Shown here piece by piece: positions 16,036 to 24,357 of a stretch of 64,000 nucleotides of DNA. The notes beneath the pieces were generated by a model that was given only the letters and a program-made list of their open reading frames with translations, searched no databases and was not told the origin of the DNA. The DNA lies in assembly GCA_964482235.1 (NCBI GenBank), contig CAYZWU010000005.1:62001-126000 (forward strand), written 5' to 3'. Made by a program: the position numbers and the translations under genes. This DNA comes from CAYZWU01 sp964482235. GTDB lineage: Bacteria > Planctomycetota > B15-G4 > CAYZWU01. Within the stretch, counting starts at the first letter, position 1; the number at the start of each line of letters is the position of its first letter.

Positions 16036-18837
16036 TCAAGGAAACACGATTTCCAGCCCGTTCGTCATGGAAACGCCCTGCACGGCTCCGGAATCGTTCA
16101 GGAAAGCCTGCAGGTACACCGATTGGCCCGAGTAGTTGGTGGTCCGGCTGATCGTGCACGAACCCTCGCCCGGCTGGCCGGGCGTACCGTCGAGCACGAT
16201 GGGAATTCGGGCGAAGAGAGGATAGACCAGGAGCGTTCCGCCGTAGATCGGCAGGTTCGCCTGGGTGAAGCCGGCGAGCAGCCTCCCCTGTGCCCCTCCC
16301 AGACCGCCGGTGACCTCCACCGTCACCTCGCCGCCCGGGACAGCCTCCCCCCAGCCGTTCAGATCGGGGACGATGCCGCCCGATCCGGCAAGCCCGGAGC
16401 CGTAAGGCTTGAACTCCCCCGCCTCGATCGAACAGGAGAAGAAGCTCCTGCCGTAGGTCCCGGCAATGAGCTCCTGGTTCGTCTGGTCGAGCGCCAGCGC
16501 GGGAACCACCACGTGGGGCAGCCCGGTGCCGAGCATCCTCCACGTTTCGCCCCTGTCGAAGGTCTCGTAGACGCCCACGTCGGTGGCCACGAAATAGCGG
16601 CCCGGGCGGTCGGGATCGGCGATGAAGTCATTGACCGGCGCCTCGGGCAGGTTGGCGGCGATCGCCTCCCACGTCGCTCCCAGGTCCTCGGTCCTGAAGA
16701 CGTGGGGCAGCGGTTCGGACCACCGGAAGCCGGAGACGGTCACGTAGGCGGTCTCGCGGTCGAATGGATCCGCCCGAACGGAGGTGATCCACCGGTCGGG
16801 GAGCGTTGTGGACACGTCGATCCAGGTCGTGCCGCCGTCCACGGTCACGTGCACGTAGCCGTCATCGCTGCCCGTCCAGATCACGTCGTTGTCCAGGGGC
16901 GAGACGGCCAGCGTGGTGAGCGTGCCGTAGACCTGCCCCTGGTTGCCCGAGTGGGATCCGCCGGTCAGGTCGGGGCTGATCGCGGTCCAGCTCGTGTAGC
17001 TCGCGCTGCGATAGACCTTGTTCGTACCGAAGTAGCGCCGCTCCGTATCGAGAGGATCCTGGATGAGCGGGCTGTTCCAGTTCTTCCGATCCGACCAGCC
17101 GATCCCGGACGTGGCGCTGCTCCAGCTTCCGCCGTTGTTGCCCGAATAGGAGAGCGAGCCGTACTGGTACTGCGCCCAGATGCGGCTCGAATTGGTCGGG
17201 TGCACGAGGGGCTGGAATCCGTCGCCGCCATAGATGCTGCCCCAGTTGTCGAGAGCACCGGTGAGCGTCCGGCAGGTGCCGTTATCCTGCGCGCCGCCGT
17301 AGAGGGCGTTGGCGTTGCCGGCATCGAGCGCCACCCTGTAGACCTGGAAGACCGGGAGATCGTAGCACTTCGACCAGGCGGATCCGCCGTTCGTGGACCG
17401 GTAGACGCCACCGTCGTTGCCGTTGTAGATCACGGGGTTCGCACCGGGACCGAAATCGAGCCCGTGATGATCCACGTGCATGATCCCGCTGGCGTTCGAG
17501 TAGGAGGCGCCGCCGTTCGTGCTCCTGTAGAAATAGAGCCCGAGAACGAAGATCGTGTCCGGATCCACGGGATGGGTGCGCACATTGCCGAACCACCAGC
17601 CGTAGGAGGAGAAGACGCCCGAGAGGGAGCCGTCGTTGGTCCGGCTCCAGCTGCCGCCGCCGTCGAGGGATCGGTAGAGCCCGTCGAAGTAGCCGGTCTT
17701 GTCGGCGTAGATGGCGTGCATCACATCGGGCTGGGAAGCGCAGAGGCTGAGACCGATCCGTCCCCCGGAGGCCGACGGCGCGGGGAGGCCGCCGCCCACC
17801 AGGCTCCAGTTGTCGCCGCCGTCCAGGGTGCGATAGACACTGCAGCTCGAGCCGCCGTAGCTGTAATACTCGGGCTGCCGGACCCGCTGCCACATGGCGG
17901 CCAGAAGGACATCGGGATCGTCGGGCCGCATGATCAGGTCGACGCAGCCGGTCTCGTCGTTCAGGTAGAGCACGCGGCTCCACGTGGCGCCGCCGTCCCT
18001 GGTCCTGTAGACGCCCCGCTCGGGATTGTTCTCCCAGAGGTACCCCATGACCGCCACGAAGATCGTGTCCGGATCAGCGGGATCGATCCGGATGCGGCCG
18101 ATGGAGCCGCTATCCTCGAGCCCGATCAGCGTCCACGTTGCCCCGTGATCCAGGGACCTGTAGAGCCCCGTTCCGCCGTAGGCGACGCTGCCGCCACCGG
18201 GATTCACCTCGCCGGTCCCGGCGTAGATCACCTGGGTGTTGGCGGGATCGATCGCCACGGCGCCCATCGAGAGAGAGGTCTGGTCGTCGAAGAGAGGGGT
18301 CCAGCTCTGCCCCCCGTCGAGGGTTCGGAAGACACCGCCCTCCGCCGCGGCTGCGAAGACGATATCCTCGTCAAAGGGATCCACGGCGATGTCGGTGATC
18401 CGACCGCCGATGTTGGTCGGGCCGCGAGGCGTCCATGCCGCGGCCCGATCCTTGCCCGCCCTCTCCAGGAGAGCGGCCTGCTCCTTCGCCAGCTCCCACC
18501 TGTCGAGAGGAATCCGCCCATGAGGATAGGCGCGCTCTGTGAAGAACCAGGAGTTCGGTGCACGAGGCGGCAATCCGTCGTCGTGGATACGGGAGTGGGC
18601 CGCCTCGGCAAGTTCGCCTTCCGAAGCCAGGGCGGCGATCATGCCCCCGCCGGCGTGACAGTCCCGGCAGGAAGCCGACCCCGCAGGATTCGCCAACCCA
18701 TCGCCCTCCGGGCAGCACGATTCGTGATGGATCTCGAAGAACCAGATTCCCAGCAGTGCGACGGCGATGAAGGCCGCAGCAGCTCCTGTCTTGCGGAGTA
18801 GGGAAAAATCGAAAAGTCGCCTGGAATTGACAGTCAT
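16036..18837 (-). CDS. Membrane-anchored BNR/sortilin-like propeller protein with one haem motif
   Basis: This 933-residue protein starts with a basic stretch and a membrane segment (residues ~17-35). A CRDCH motif (Cys57, Cys60, His61) is able to hold one c-type haem. From about residue 130 there are many BNR/WD-like repeats: GGVFRTLDGGQSWTPLF, GLYRSLDHGATW, VYRTRDGGATWSRV and so on, with Asp-box cores S/T-x-D-G-G-x-x-W. These are typical of secreted sialidase-like or sortilin-like propellers. The last ~110 residues (GGIVPDLNGW to the end) form a beta-sandwich tail common in large secreted proteins of such genomes. No catalytic set for a glycosidase is evident. A haem site on a propeller protein is unusual. 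Confidence 0.85.
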   Translation of the reverse strand: MTVNSRRLFDFSLLRKTGAAAAFIAVALLGIWFFEIHHESCCPEGDGLANPAGSASCRDCHAGGGMIAALASEGELAEAAHSRIHDDGLPPRAPNSWFFTERAYPHGRIPLDRWELAKEQAALLERAGKDRAAAWTPRGPTNIGGRITDIAVDPFDEDIVFAAAAEGGVFRTLDGGQSWTPLFDDQTSLSMGAVAIDPANTQVIYAGTGEVNPGGGSVAYGGTGLYRSLDHGATWTLIGLEDSGSIGRIRIDPADPDTIFVAVMGYLWENNPERGVYRTRDGGATWSRVLYLNDETGCVDLIMRPDDPDVLLAAMWQRVRQPEYYSYGGSSCSVYRTLDGGDNWSLVGGGLPAPSASGGRIGLSLCASQPDVMHAIYADKTGYFDGLYRSLDGGGSWSRTNDGSLSGVFSSYGWWFGNVRTHPVDPDTIFVLGLYFYRSTNGGASYSNASGIMHVDHHGLDFGPGANPVIYNGNDGGVYRSTNGGSAWSKCYDLPVFQVYRVALDAGNANALYGGAQDNGTCRTLTGALDNWGSIYGGDGFQPLVHPTNSSRIWAQYQYGSLSYSGNNGGSWSSATSGIGWSDRKNWNSPLIQDPLDTERRYFGTNKVYRSASYTSWTAISPDLTGGSHSGNQGQVYGTLTTLAVSPLDNDVIWTGSDDGYVHVTVDGGTTWIDVSTTLPDRWITSVRADPFDRETAYVTVSGFRWSEPLPHVFRTEDLGATWEAIAANLPEAPVNDFIADPDRPGRYFVATDVGVYETFDRGETWRMLGTGLPHVVVPALALDQTNQELIAGTYGRSFFSCSIEAGEFKPYGSGLAGSGGIVPDLNGWGEAVPGGEVTVEVTGGLGGAQGRLLAGFTQANLPIYGGTLLVYPLFARIPIVLDGTPGQPGEGSCTISRTTNYSGQSVYLQAFLNDSGAVQGVSMTNGLEIVFP

Positions 18838-18919
18838 GACATCACCGTTCCTTCACTTGACCGAGACTTTGCCTCTCTTGTCGATCCATCATCTATTTCG
18901 GGACGGCCGGGCGGCCGTA

Positions 18920-19231
18920 TCACTTCCTGTCGAAGGGAACCTTCACCCATCTCGGGCGCTCGCTCTGGGGATCCTTCATGTACCAGATATGCTTCGTGTT
19001 CTCCACGTCCCACGTGTCCCAGAGGATGATCTTGTCGTGATCGGTCCCCTTGGTGATCCCTCCGCTGATCCGGTACCGCTGCTTGTCTCCTTCCACGATC
19101 ACGTCGCCGCCCGAATCGCCCGACTTCGTCCGGTCGGTATACTGCTGGCTGGCAAAGGCCCAGGAAGCCACAACAACGATGAGCGCCGTGAGAAAAACGA
19201 TGCTGGTCAATCTCCAGTGCGATTCTTTCAT
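18920..19231 (-). CDS. Small exported protein of unknown function
   Basis: A 103-residue protein with a clear N-terminal membrane/signal segment (LTSIVFLTALIVVVASWAFA, residues 9-28). The short mature part is rich in Asp, Lys and Trp (KIILWDTWDVENTKHIWYM). No family is recognised. It lies between the BNR gene and a beta-helix gene on the same strand, with gaps of about 70-80 bases on both sides. A GGAGTCG-like site precedes the ATG. Confidence 0.7.
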   Translation of the reverse strand: MKESHWRLTSIVFLTALIVVVASWAFASQQYTDRTKSGDSGGDVIVEGDKQRYRISGGITKGTDHDKIILWDTWDVENTKHIWYMKDPQSERPRWVKVPFDRK

Positions 19232-19301
19232 TTCATCGACTCCTTGAAGTGAGACTTTCGTTACACAGGAAAAGGGACACGGATGAAAAGCAGCGAGGCT
19301 T

Positions 19302-20861
19302 CTATTGAACCTCGAGAACCATCAGATTCGTGAGCCTCGACGTCGGGACGCCGATCGGCCCGACGAGAGCCTGAAGAGGGTGCTCCTCGCCCGGATTCCA
19401 GAAGGAGGGGACCGTGCCGATGGTGGAGAGCACGCCCTCTGCCGGAATGAAACCGAGCGACAGCTGCAGCACGGGCGGAAGCAGCAGGTAGAGGTCGCCG
19501 TACATCGTGGTCATGGGCGGATCCTGGATCCCGGAGCCGAGATAGAGGCCGACAGGCTCGCCGACCTCGCCCACGACCCGGACGGCGATCGGCGATCCGG
19601 GTGTCACGTCGCCCACATGGTAGAGGTGCCGGTGGAATTCGTCCGCCCCCATGTCCGGATTCCCATCGTAAAACCGATCGTCCCCCTCGAAGTCGGTCAG
19701 GGGAAGGGCGGGTGCCAGGCTGTCTCCCATGTCCTTGCAGGGCGAAGAGAGCTGGAGATGATAATCGTTGAAGTCCGGTTGCACGAACAGGGGATCCGCA
19801 TCGAGAATCAGGAAGCCTCCGGACCACCCTCCCTCGACATCGCAGTAGGAAACGGTGGGCGGCGCGGTCCAGTCGGTGCCGATCTGGCTCGGGACGTTCG
19901 CCCACAGGATAGTGTTCGTGATCATGCCCGAAGCGTTTGTGCCGAAGAAGACGCCGCCGCCGGTCAGGGCCGTGGTGTTGCCGTAGAACGTGTTGTTCGT
20001 CAAGGTCATGTAGGAGCTCTGGTCGGCGTAGATCCCTCCCCCATCCCAGCCGGCCGTGTTCCAGGAGATGATGTTGTTGACCAGCGTTGGCGTGGAGCCT
20101 TCCGAGCAGGCGATGCCGCCGCCCTGATGAATCGACTCGTTCCTGGTGATCACGTTCCCCTTGATCGTGCCGAGCGACGTGCTCCAGAACTGGATCGCCC
20201 CGCCGCTGGTGGCATCGTTCTCCGTGAAGAGATTGTCCTCGATCAGCGGATCGGAATCCCGCATGGCGATGGCGCCGCCGTAGCCTGTCAGGTTCCGCGT
20301 GAAGAGGTTGCCCCTGATCGTGGGAGCGGCAAAGGATCCGAGATGAATGCCGGCTCCGTTGTAGTCCGTGTAGTTGTCCGAGATGACATTGTCCTCGATC
20401 AAGGCCTGGGAGTTGTTCACGCAGCCGATGCCGCCGCCTCCCCCCCACGGTCCTGACGTGGCATTGCCGCTGATGATGTTGTTGATGATGGTGGGGGAAG
20501 CCCCGTCGCAGTAGATCCCCGCTCCCACATCGGCGTGAGTCCCGTTCGTGATGTGAAATCCATCGAGGACGGAGGAAGATGTCTCATTCGTCCTGAACCG
20601 AACGACACGTTTCAGCTGATTGCCGTCGATGGTCGTGACGAGGGGCCCCATCTCGCTCTGGACGACGATGTCCTTTCCGATGAAGTTGATGTTCTCGAGA
20701 TAGGTCCCCGGCCGGACAATGACAGTATCCCCATTCGACGCCGCATCGATCGCATCCTGGATCGTGGCGTAGTGATCGGGGACATAGATGGTGGCCGCCA
20801 TTCCGGGATTTACAATGAAGAAACAGCCGATCAGGGAGAGCGCCGCAAGAGTCCTGAACAT
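19302..20861 (-). CDS. Secreted right-handed beta-helix protein (copy 2)
   Basis: The ATG at 20861 follows a good GGAGG site and begins a signal peptide (MFRTLAALSLIGCFF), so it is preferred to a start 30 bases upstream. The 519 residues have the same plan as the 8.7 kb protein: ATIYVPDHYATIQDAIDAASNGDTV, parallel beta-helix repeats (GGGIYADQSSYMTLTNNTF and similar), DMGADEFHRHLYHVGD, then the shared ~110-residue C-terminal domain with GSGIQDPP and YGDLYLLLPP. Function is unknown; it is likely extracellular. Confidence 0.88.
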   Translation of the reverse strand: MFRTLAALSLIGCFFIVNPGMAATIYVPDHYATIQDAIDAASNGDTVIVRPGTYLENINFIGKDIVVQSEMGPLVTTIDGNQLKRVVRFRTNETSSSVLDGFHITNGTHADVGAGIYCDGASPTIINNIISGNATSGPWGGGGGIGCVNNSQALIEDNVISDNYTDYNGAGIHLGSFAAPTIRGNLFTRNLTGYGGAIAMRDSDPLIEDNLFTENDATSGGAIQFWSTSLGTIKGNVITRNESIHQGGGIACSEGSTPTLVNNIISWNTAGWDGGGIYADQSSYMTLTNNTFYGNTTALTGGGVFFGTNASGMITNTILWANVPSQIGTDWTAPPTVSYCDVEGGWSGGFLILDADPLFVQPDFNDYHLQLSSPCKDMGDSLAPALPLTDFEGDDRFYDGNPDMGADEFHRHLYHVGDVTPGSPIAVRVVGEVGEPVGLYLGSGIQDPPMTTMYGDLYLLLPPVLQLSLGFIPAEGVLSTIGTVPSFWNPGEEHPLQALVGPIGVPTSRLTNLMVLEVQ

Positions 20862-21345
20862 CACGAAGCCTCCAGGGAGGGGAATCGACAACCAGGATCC
20901 GAATAAGGTTTGTAATCAACAAAATCATATCAAAAAACAGTGCTAAATGAAACCCCGCCGAATTCCCGATGCCCCGAAGGGGCGAGCAGGTGTGATTCGA
21001 AGCTCCCAAATACCCGATGCCCCGAAGGGGCGAGCAAGCGCAAATCAAAGCCCCCCAAGGCCTATACCCCGAAAAGTCAATCCCCACAAATCCGCACGAT
21101 GCCCCAAAGGGGCGAGTGCGTCCCTCAACCCCCAAAAGAAGTCTGTCCGGTCCTCGCACAACCCCGGGAAAGGGAGGCGCTGCCGTGCGGGTATCGGGAT
21201 CGCAGGCGAGTTCCGCAGCACGTCGGCCCGAAAGGCCGACGGCGAGGATGTCCGAGAAGGCGATCCCGATGCCCGCGCGCCAGCGCCGTCTCTACCCCCA
21301 AAAAAAACGTCCACCGAAAGAAGTAAGGAAAGGAAAGAAGAGGCA
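20862..21345. repeat. Gene-free gap with REP-like palindromes (family A)
   Basis: No gene is supported in this 484-base gap. It holds three copies of a short palindromic unit with core GATGCCCCGAAGGGGCGAG. Copies 1 (20965-20988) and 2 (21013-21036) are identical over 24 bases; copy 3 (21096-21117) has CCCCAAAGGGG instead. Each can form a GCCCC/GGGGC hairpin with a three-base loop. A further unrelated hairpin, GTCGGCC-CGAAA-GGCCGAC, lies at 21222-21240. The arrangement resembles REP elements, and the open frames across it are low-complexity artefacts. Confidence 0.6.
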
Positions 21346-21987
21346 TCACCCCAGAATGTCATCAACAGACACAGAGCTCAAACTCTCGGCCCAGAGCTCG
21401 ACATCAGGATACCGTTCCCGAGGCCCAACGGCAAACACAGCCATGCCGGCCCGGCGTCCCGCTTCGACTCCGGCCGGTGCATCCTCCACAACAAGGCAGT
21501 CGCCAGGCTCGACGCCGATCCTTTCAGCAGCCAGAAGAAAGACCTCCGGATCAGGCTTGGAGCGTGAAATCTGGTTTCCATCCACAACCGCGTCAACGGC
21601 CTTGTCGAGCCCCACGCGAGCCAGGATGAGCGGCGCATTCCGGCTCGAAGAGCCAACGGCAAGAGCGATGCCCCGCTCCCGCAGTGCGGCAAGCAGCTCG
21701 CCTGCTCCCGGCAGGACATCGGCTGGAGTGAAATTCTCGAGCAGAGTCCTGTAGTAGCTGTTCTTTTGATCGGCCAGGGCCTTCCTCTCCTCCGCCGTGT
21801 ACGATCGCCTTGCCCTTTCCAAAACGATCTCGAGGCACTCCATGCGGCCGACGCCGAGTAGACGCAGGTTGATCTCCCTGTCGAAATGGATATCCTCCTG
21901 CCGGGCGAGGACCTTCCACGACTCGTAGTGCAGCTCGTCCGTGCTGACCAGCACGCCGTCCAGATCGAAAATCACTCCTCGAATCAC
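21346..21987 (-). CDS. pgmB: Beta-phosphoglucomutase (HAD family)
   Basis: A 213-residue HAD hydrolase-fold mutase. Motif I is VIFDLDGVLVSTDELHYESW with nucleophile Asp8 and acid/base Asp10. A helical cap follows, then motif II GSSSRN, motif III KPDPEVF and motif IV VEDAPAG. The features match beta-phosphoglucomutase, which turns beta-glucose-1-phosphate into glucose-6-phosphate. Its GTG start overlaps the stop of the GH65 gene (GTGA) and has a GGAGG-rich ribosome site. The upstream enzyme releases beta-glucose-1-phosphate, so the two complete one short catabolic pathway. Confidence 0.92.
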   Translation of the reverse strand: MIRGVIFDLDGVLVSTDELHYESWKVLARQEDIHFDREINLRLLGVGRMECLEIVLERARRSYTAEERKALADQKNSYYRTLLENFTPADVLPGAGELLAALRERGIALAVGSSSRNAPLILARVGLDKAVDAVVDGNQISRSKPDPEVFLLAAERIGVEPGDCLVVEDAPAGVEAGRRAGMAVFAVGPRERYPDVELWAESLSSVSVDDILG

Positions 21988-24284
21988 GTTTCGTCTCCCT
22001 CCTCTCGACCGAGACAGGATCTGCTCTTTCGATCACTCTTCATTGCCGCGCATGGAAAACTGATCCGACCGCGGGCCGGCAGCTTCTCCCGTCTGCCCGA
22101 GACTTCCACGTCAAGATCATTGCCGCCGCGATGGATCACGAGGCACGTCTCCCCGTCGATCTCGATGTAGAGGCGGCGCCCTCTCCAGACAACAGGAAAA
22201 GCCAGGCGCGTCCACTCGTCCGGCAGCTTCGGGTCGAGGGAAAAGACTTCGCTCTGCACCGCCGTGCGCATGCCGGCAAAGCCGAGCACGGCGACCTGCC
22301 AGACGCCTCCGCAGCCTGCGATGTGAATACCCTCGCCAGCGGCGCCGCCATTCGCGTCGAGGTCCACGGCCAGGCTCTTCTCCCAGAAGCGCCGCGCCAG
22401 GCCGCGCTCCCCGAGTCGAAGAGCCACAACGGCGTGAACGCAGGTCGAGAGCGAGGAGTCGTGGGTGGTCAGGGGAAGATAGTATTCCCAGGCCGCGCGC
22501 ACCTCCTCGTCGCTGAACTCGTGGGGGAAGAGCATCATCAGGAGGATGACATCCGCCTGCTTGATGCACTTCATCCGATAGAGCCTCTCCTGCGGAACCT
22601 GTACACCCAGGGGAACGCTCCTGTCCTTCCAGAGCTCGTCGAACCGAGGTTCGGTAAAGGAGTCGAATGCCTCGCACTGGAGAACGAGCTTACCGTCCGG
22701 GCTCCGGCAGAGGGGCAGCGCGGCCGCTGTCTCTGCGAAGAGCTTCCTCTCCTCAAGGGTCGCGCCCCCCTCGCCGCCCCAGCGAGCCGCCATGTCGAGG
22801 TTGAAGGCAACGAGCCTGTTGGTGAAGGCGTTGTTGTGGGCGATGGGTGTGTACTCGTCCGGCCCCATCACCCCGAGAAGGCTCGGATGGCCGTCGCCCG
22901 GCCGCCGGTCGAGCCGGTCGAGCCAGTATCGCGCCGTCTCGACGATCATCTCGGCGGCCCTCCCCGCCGGCGGCTCCCCGCCCGTGGCGAGGACGTGATG
23001 CGCCAGGCCGTAGACCGCATCGGCCGTCACGTGAACCTCGTGGTCGGCAAACTGCCAGCAGGCGCAGCATTCCCTTCCCTCGCTGTCCGATTCCCAGGGA
23101 TAGCGGGCCCCGCCGTAGCCGGAAAGCCGGGCGTTCCGACGCGCTCCGTCGAGCGTGCGGACACGGAAATCGACCAGCGTCCTCGCCCGCTCCGGATCGG
23201 TGTAGAGGAAGAAGGGTAAAAGATAGATCTCCGTGTCCCAGAAGAAGCGGCCGAAGTAGGCGTCGCCCGAGAACCCCTTGGCATCGATGGCGACGCGGGA
23301 ATCATGCTCCACGTGGGATCGGAGCAGGTGGAAAAGGGCGAAGCGCATCGCCTGCTGCGACGGCAAATCACCCTCGATGACCACGTCGGAGCGCTCCCAG
23401 CGCGCCGCCCAGAGGTCGCGGTGCTCGGCGAGGAGCTGATCCCACGTGCTGCTCCCAGCGGCATCGAGCACGGTTTCGGGCTCCGCCCTCTTCAGATCGC
23501 GGCTCGTGGCAACAGTCGTTCGCTTCTCCACCACGCAGGGGCGCCCCGGCAAAAGGCGGATCTTTGCAGAGAGGCGGCCGCGCCGCGCCTCCTTCGCGAA
23601 TGACCAGCCGGCCGCATCCGTCGAAACCAGCCGGGAGATCATGGAGACATCGTCCCCGCCGTTCGTGCGCACCCGGCAGCAAAGCCCGCTCTCCGACTCG
23701 CGGATCATCTCGACCGATTCGAAGTGGTCGAAACCGCTGGTGAGCACCTCGGCGTCAATGCCGGCGCGCACCGTCGCGACGGCCTCCCCGTCGCTTTCGA
23801 GCGTCAATCTCTGGAGGCAGAGGGAAGGCCGGGCCAGGCTCACGAAACGCTCGAACCGGACAGAGACCTGCGGGCCGCTCCGGCACTTCCAGATCAGGGT
23901 CCGGCCGAGCACGGCCCCTTTCATGTCGAGGACGCGCTCGCACCCCTCGACCCGGCTCGCGGCCATGTCGAGCTTCTCATCACCCACGAAAGGGGCAAGG
24001 TCGAGGAACCAGGGAAGGTTGATCATCTCGTCGTTCAGGAGGGGATGCGGGCCGAACAGACCGGGAACGTAGGTGCCCCACTTGGCCGGCTGGTCGGGAA
24101 ACTCCTCCGCCGTCACCGTGGCGGGCTTCCGGTCGTAGGGCCTGTTCTGCGGCGCGCCGTCGAGATGCTCCTCGAGAGAGCCGCGGATCTGGAGATAGCC
24201 GCTCCCCAGGGTGAAGATCCCTTCGTAGGCTCGCGCAGTGTCGACAGAAAAGGGCTTCTCGCGAATCTCCCACGGGCTTTTCAT
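21984..24284 (-). CDS. GH65 disaccharide phosphorylase (maltose/trehalose/kojibiose type)
   Basis: The ATG at 24284 (MKSPWEIREKPFS) is the natural start; the frame opens further up but overlaps the divergent gene's region. The 766-residue protein has the GH65 plan: an N-terminal beta-sandwich (~1-270), then an (alpha/alpha)6 barrel with WDTEIYLLPFFLY, GARYPWESDSEG, the general-acid segment GVMGPDEYTPIAHNN, KQADVILLM and the phosphate-binding THDSSLS. A C-terminal sheet ends it. It splits an alpha-linked glucose disaccharide with phosphate, with inversion, to glucose plus beta-glucose-1-phosphate. The exact linkage cannot be read from sequence by eye. It is cytoplasmic and coupled to pgmB. Confidence 0.92.
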   Translation of the reverse strand: MKSPWEIREKPFSVDTARAYEGIFTLGSGYLQIRGSLEEHLDGAPQNRPYDRKPATVTAEEFPDQPAKWGTYVPGLFGPHPLLNDEMINLPWFLDLAPFVGDEKLDMAASRVEGCERVLDMKGAVLGRTLIWKCRSGPQVSVRFERFVSLARPSLCLQRLTLESDGEAVATVRAGIDAEVLTSGFDHFESVEMIRESESGLCCRVRTNGGDDVSMISRLVSTDAAGWSFAKEARRGRLSAKIRLLPGRPCVVEKRTTVATSRDLKRAEPETVLDAAGSSTWDQLLAEHRDLWAARWERSDVVIEGDLPSQQAMRFALFHLLRSHVEHDSRVAIDAKGFSGDAYFGRFFWDTEIYLLPFFLYTDPERARTLVDFRVRTLDGARRNARLSGYGGARYPWESDSEGRECCACWQFADHEVHVTADAVYGLAHHVLATGGEPPAGRAAEMIVETARYWLDRLDRRPGDGHPSLLGVMGPDEYTPIAHNNAFTNRLVAFNLDMAARWGGEGGATLEERKLFAETAAALPLCRSPDGKLVLQCEAFDSFTEPRFDELWKDRSVPLGVQVPQERLYRMKCIKQADVILLMMLFPHEFSDEEVRAAWEYYLPLTTHDSSLSTCVHAVVALRLGERGLARRFWEKSLAVDLDANGGAAGEGIHIAGCGGVWQVAVLGFAGMRTAVQSEVFSLDPKLPDEWTRLAFPVVWRGRRLYIEIDGETCLVIHRGGNDLDVEVSGRREKLPARGRISFPCAAMKSDRKSRSCLGREEGDET

Positions 24285-24357
24285 GGCGCGCAGTCTAACA
24301 TACGATCGGGAAGCGGACAGGCATCTTTTGATTGCGCTCTCCTTTCTGATAGAGTTG

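Noticed and set aside
16123..18801. An 892-codon open frame on the plus strand
   Set aside because: Antisense to the BNR gene, repeat-driven and low in hydrophobic core patterns; the minus frame has recognisable domains and a membrane anchor.
20965..21117. CRISPR-like array
   Set aside because: Only three units, unequal spacing (48 and about 82 bases), self-complementary cores and no cas genes; REP-like elements fit better.
20940..21754. Several plus-strand frames with Pro/Arg/Ser-rich products across the family A repeats
   Set aside because: They simply translate the palindromes and the antisense of pgmB; no start signals or known domains.
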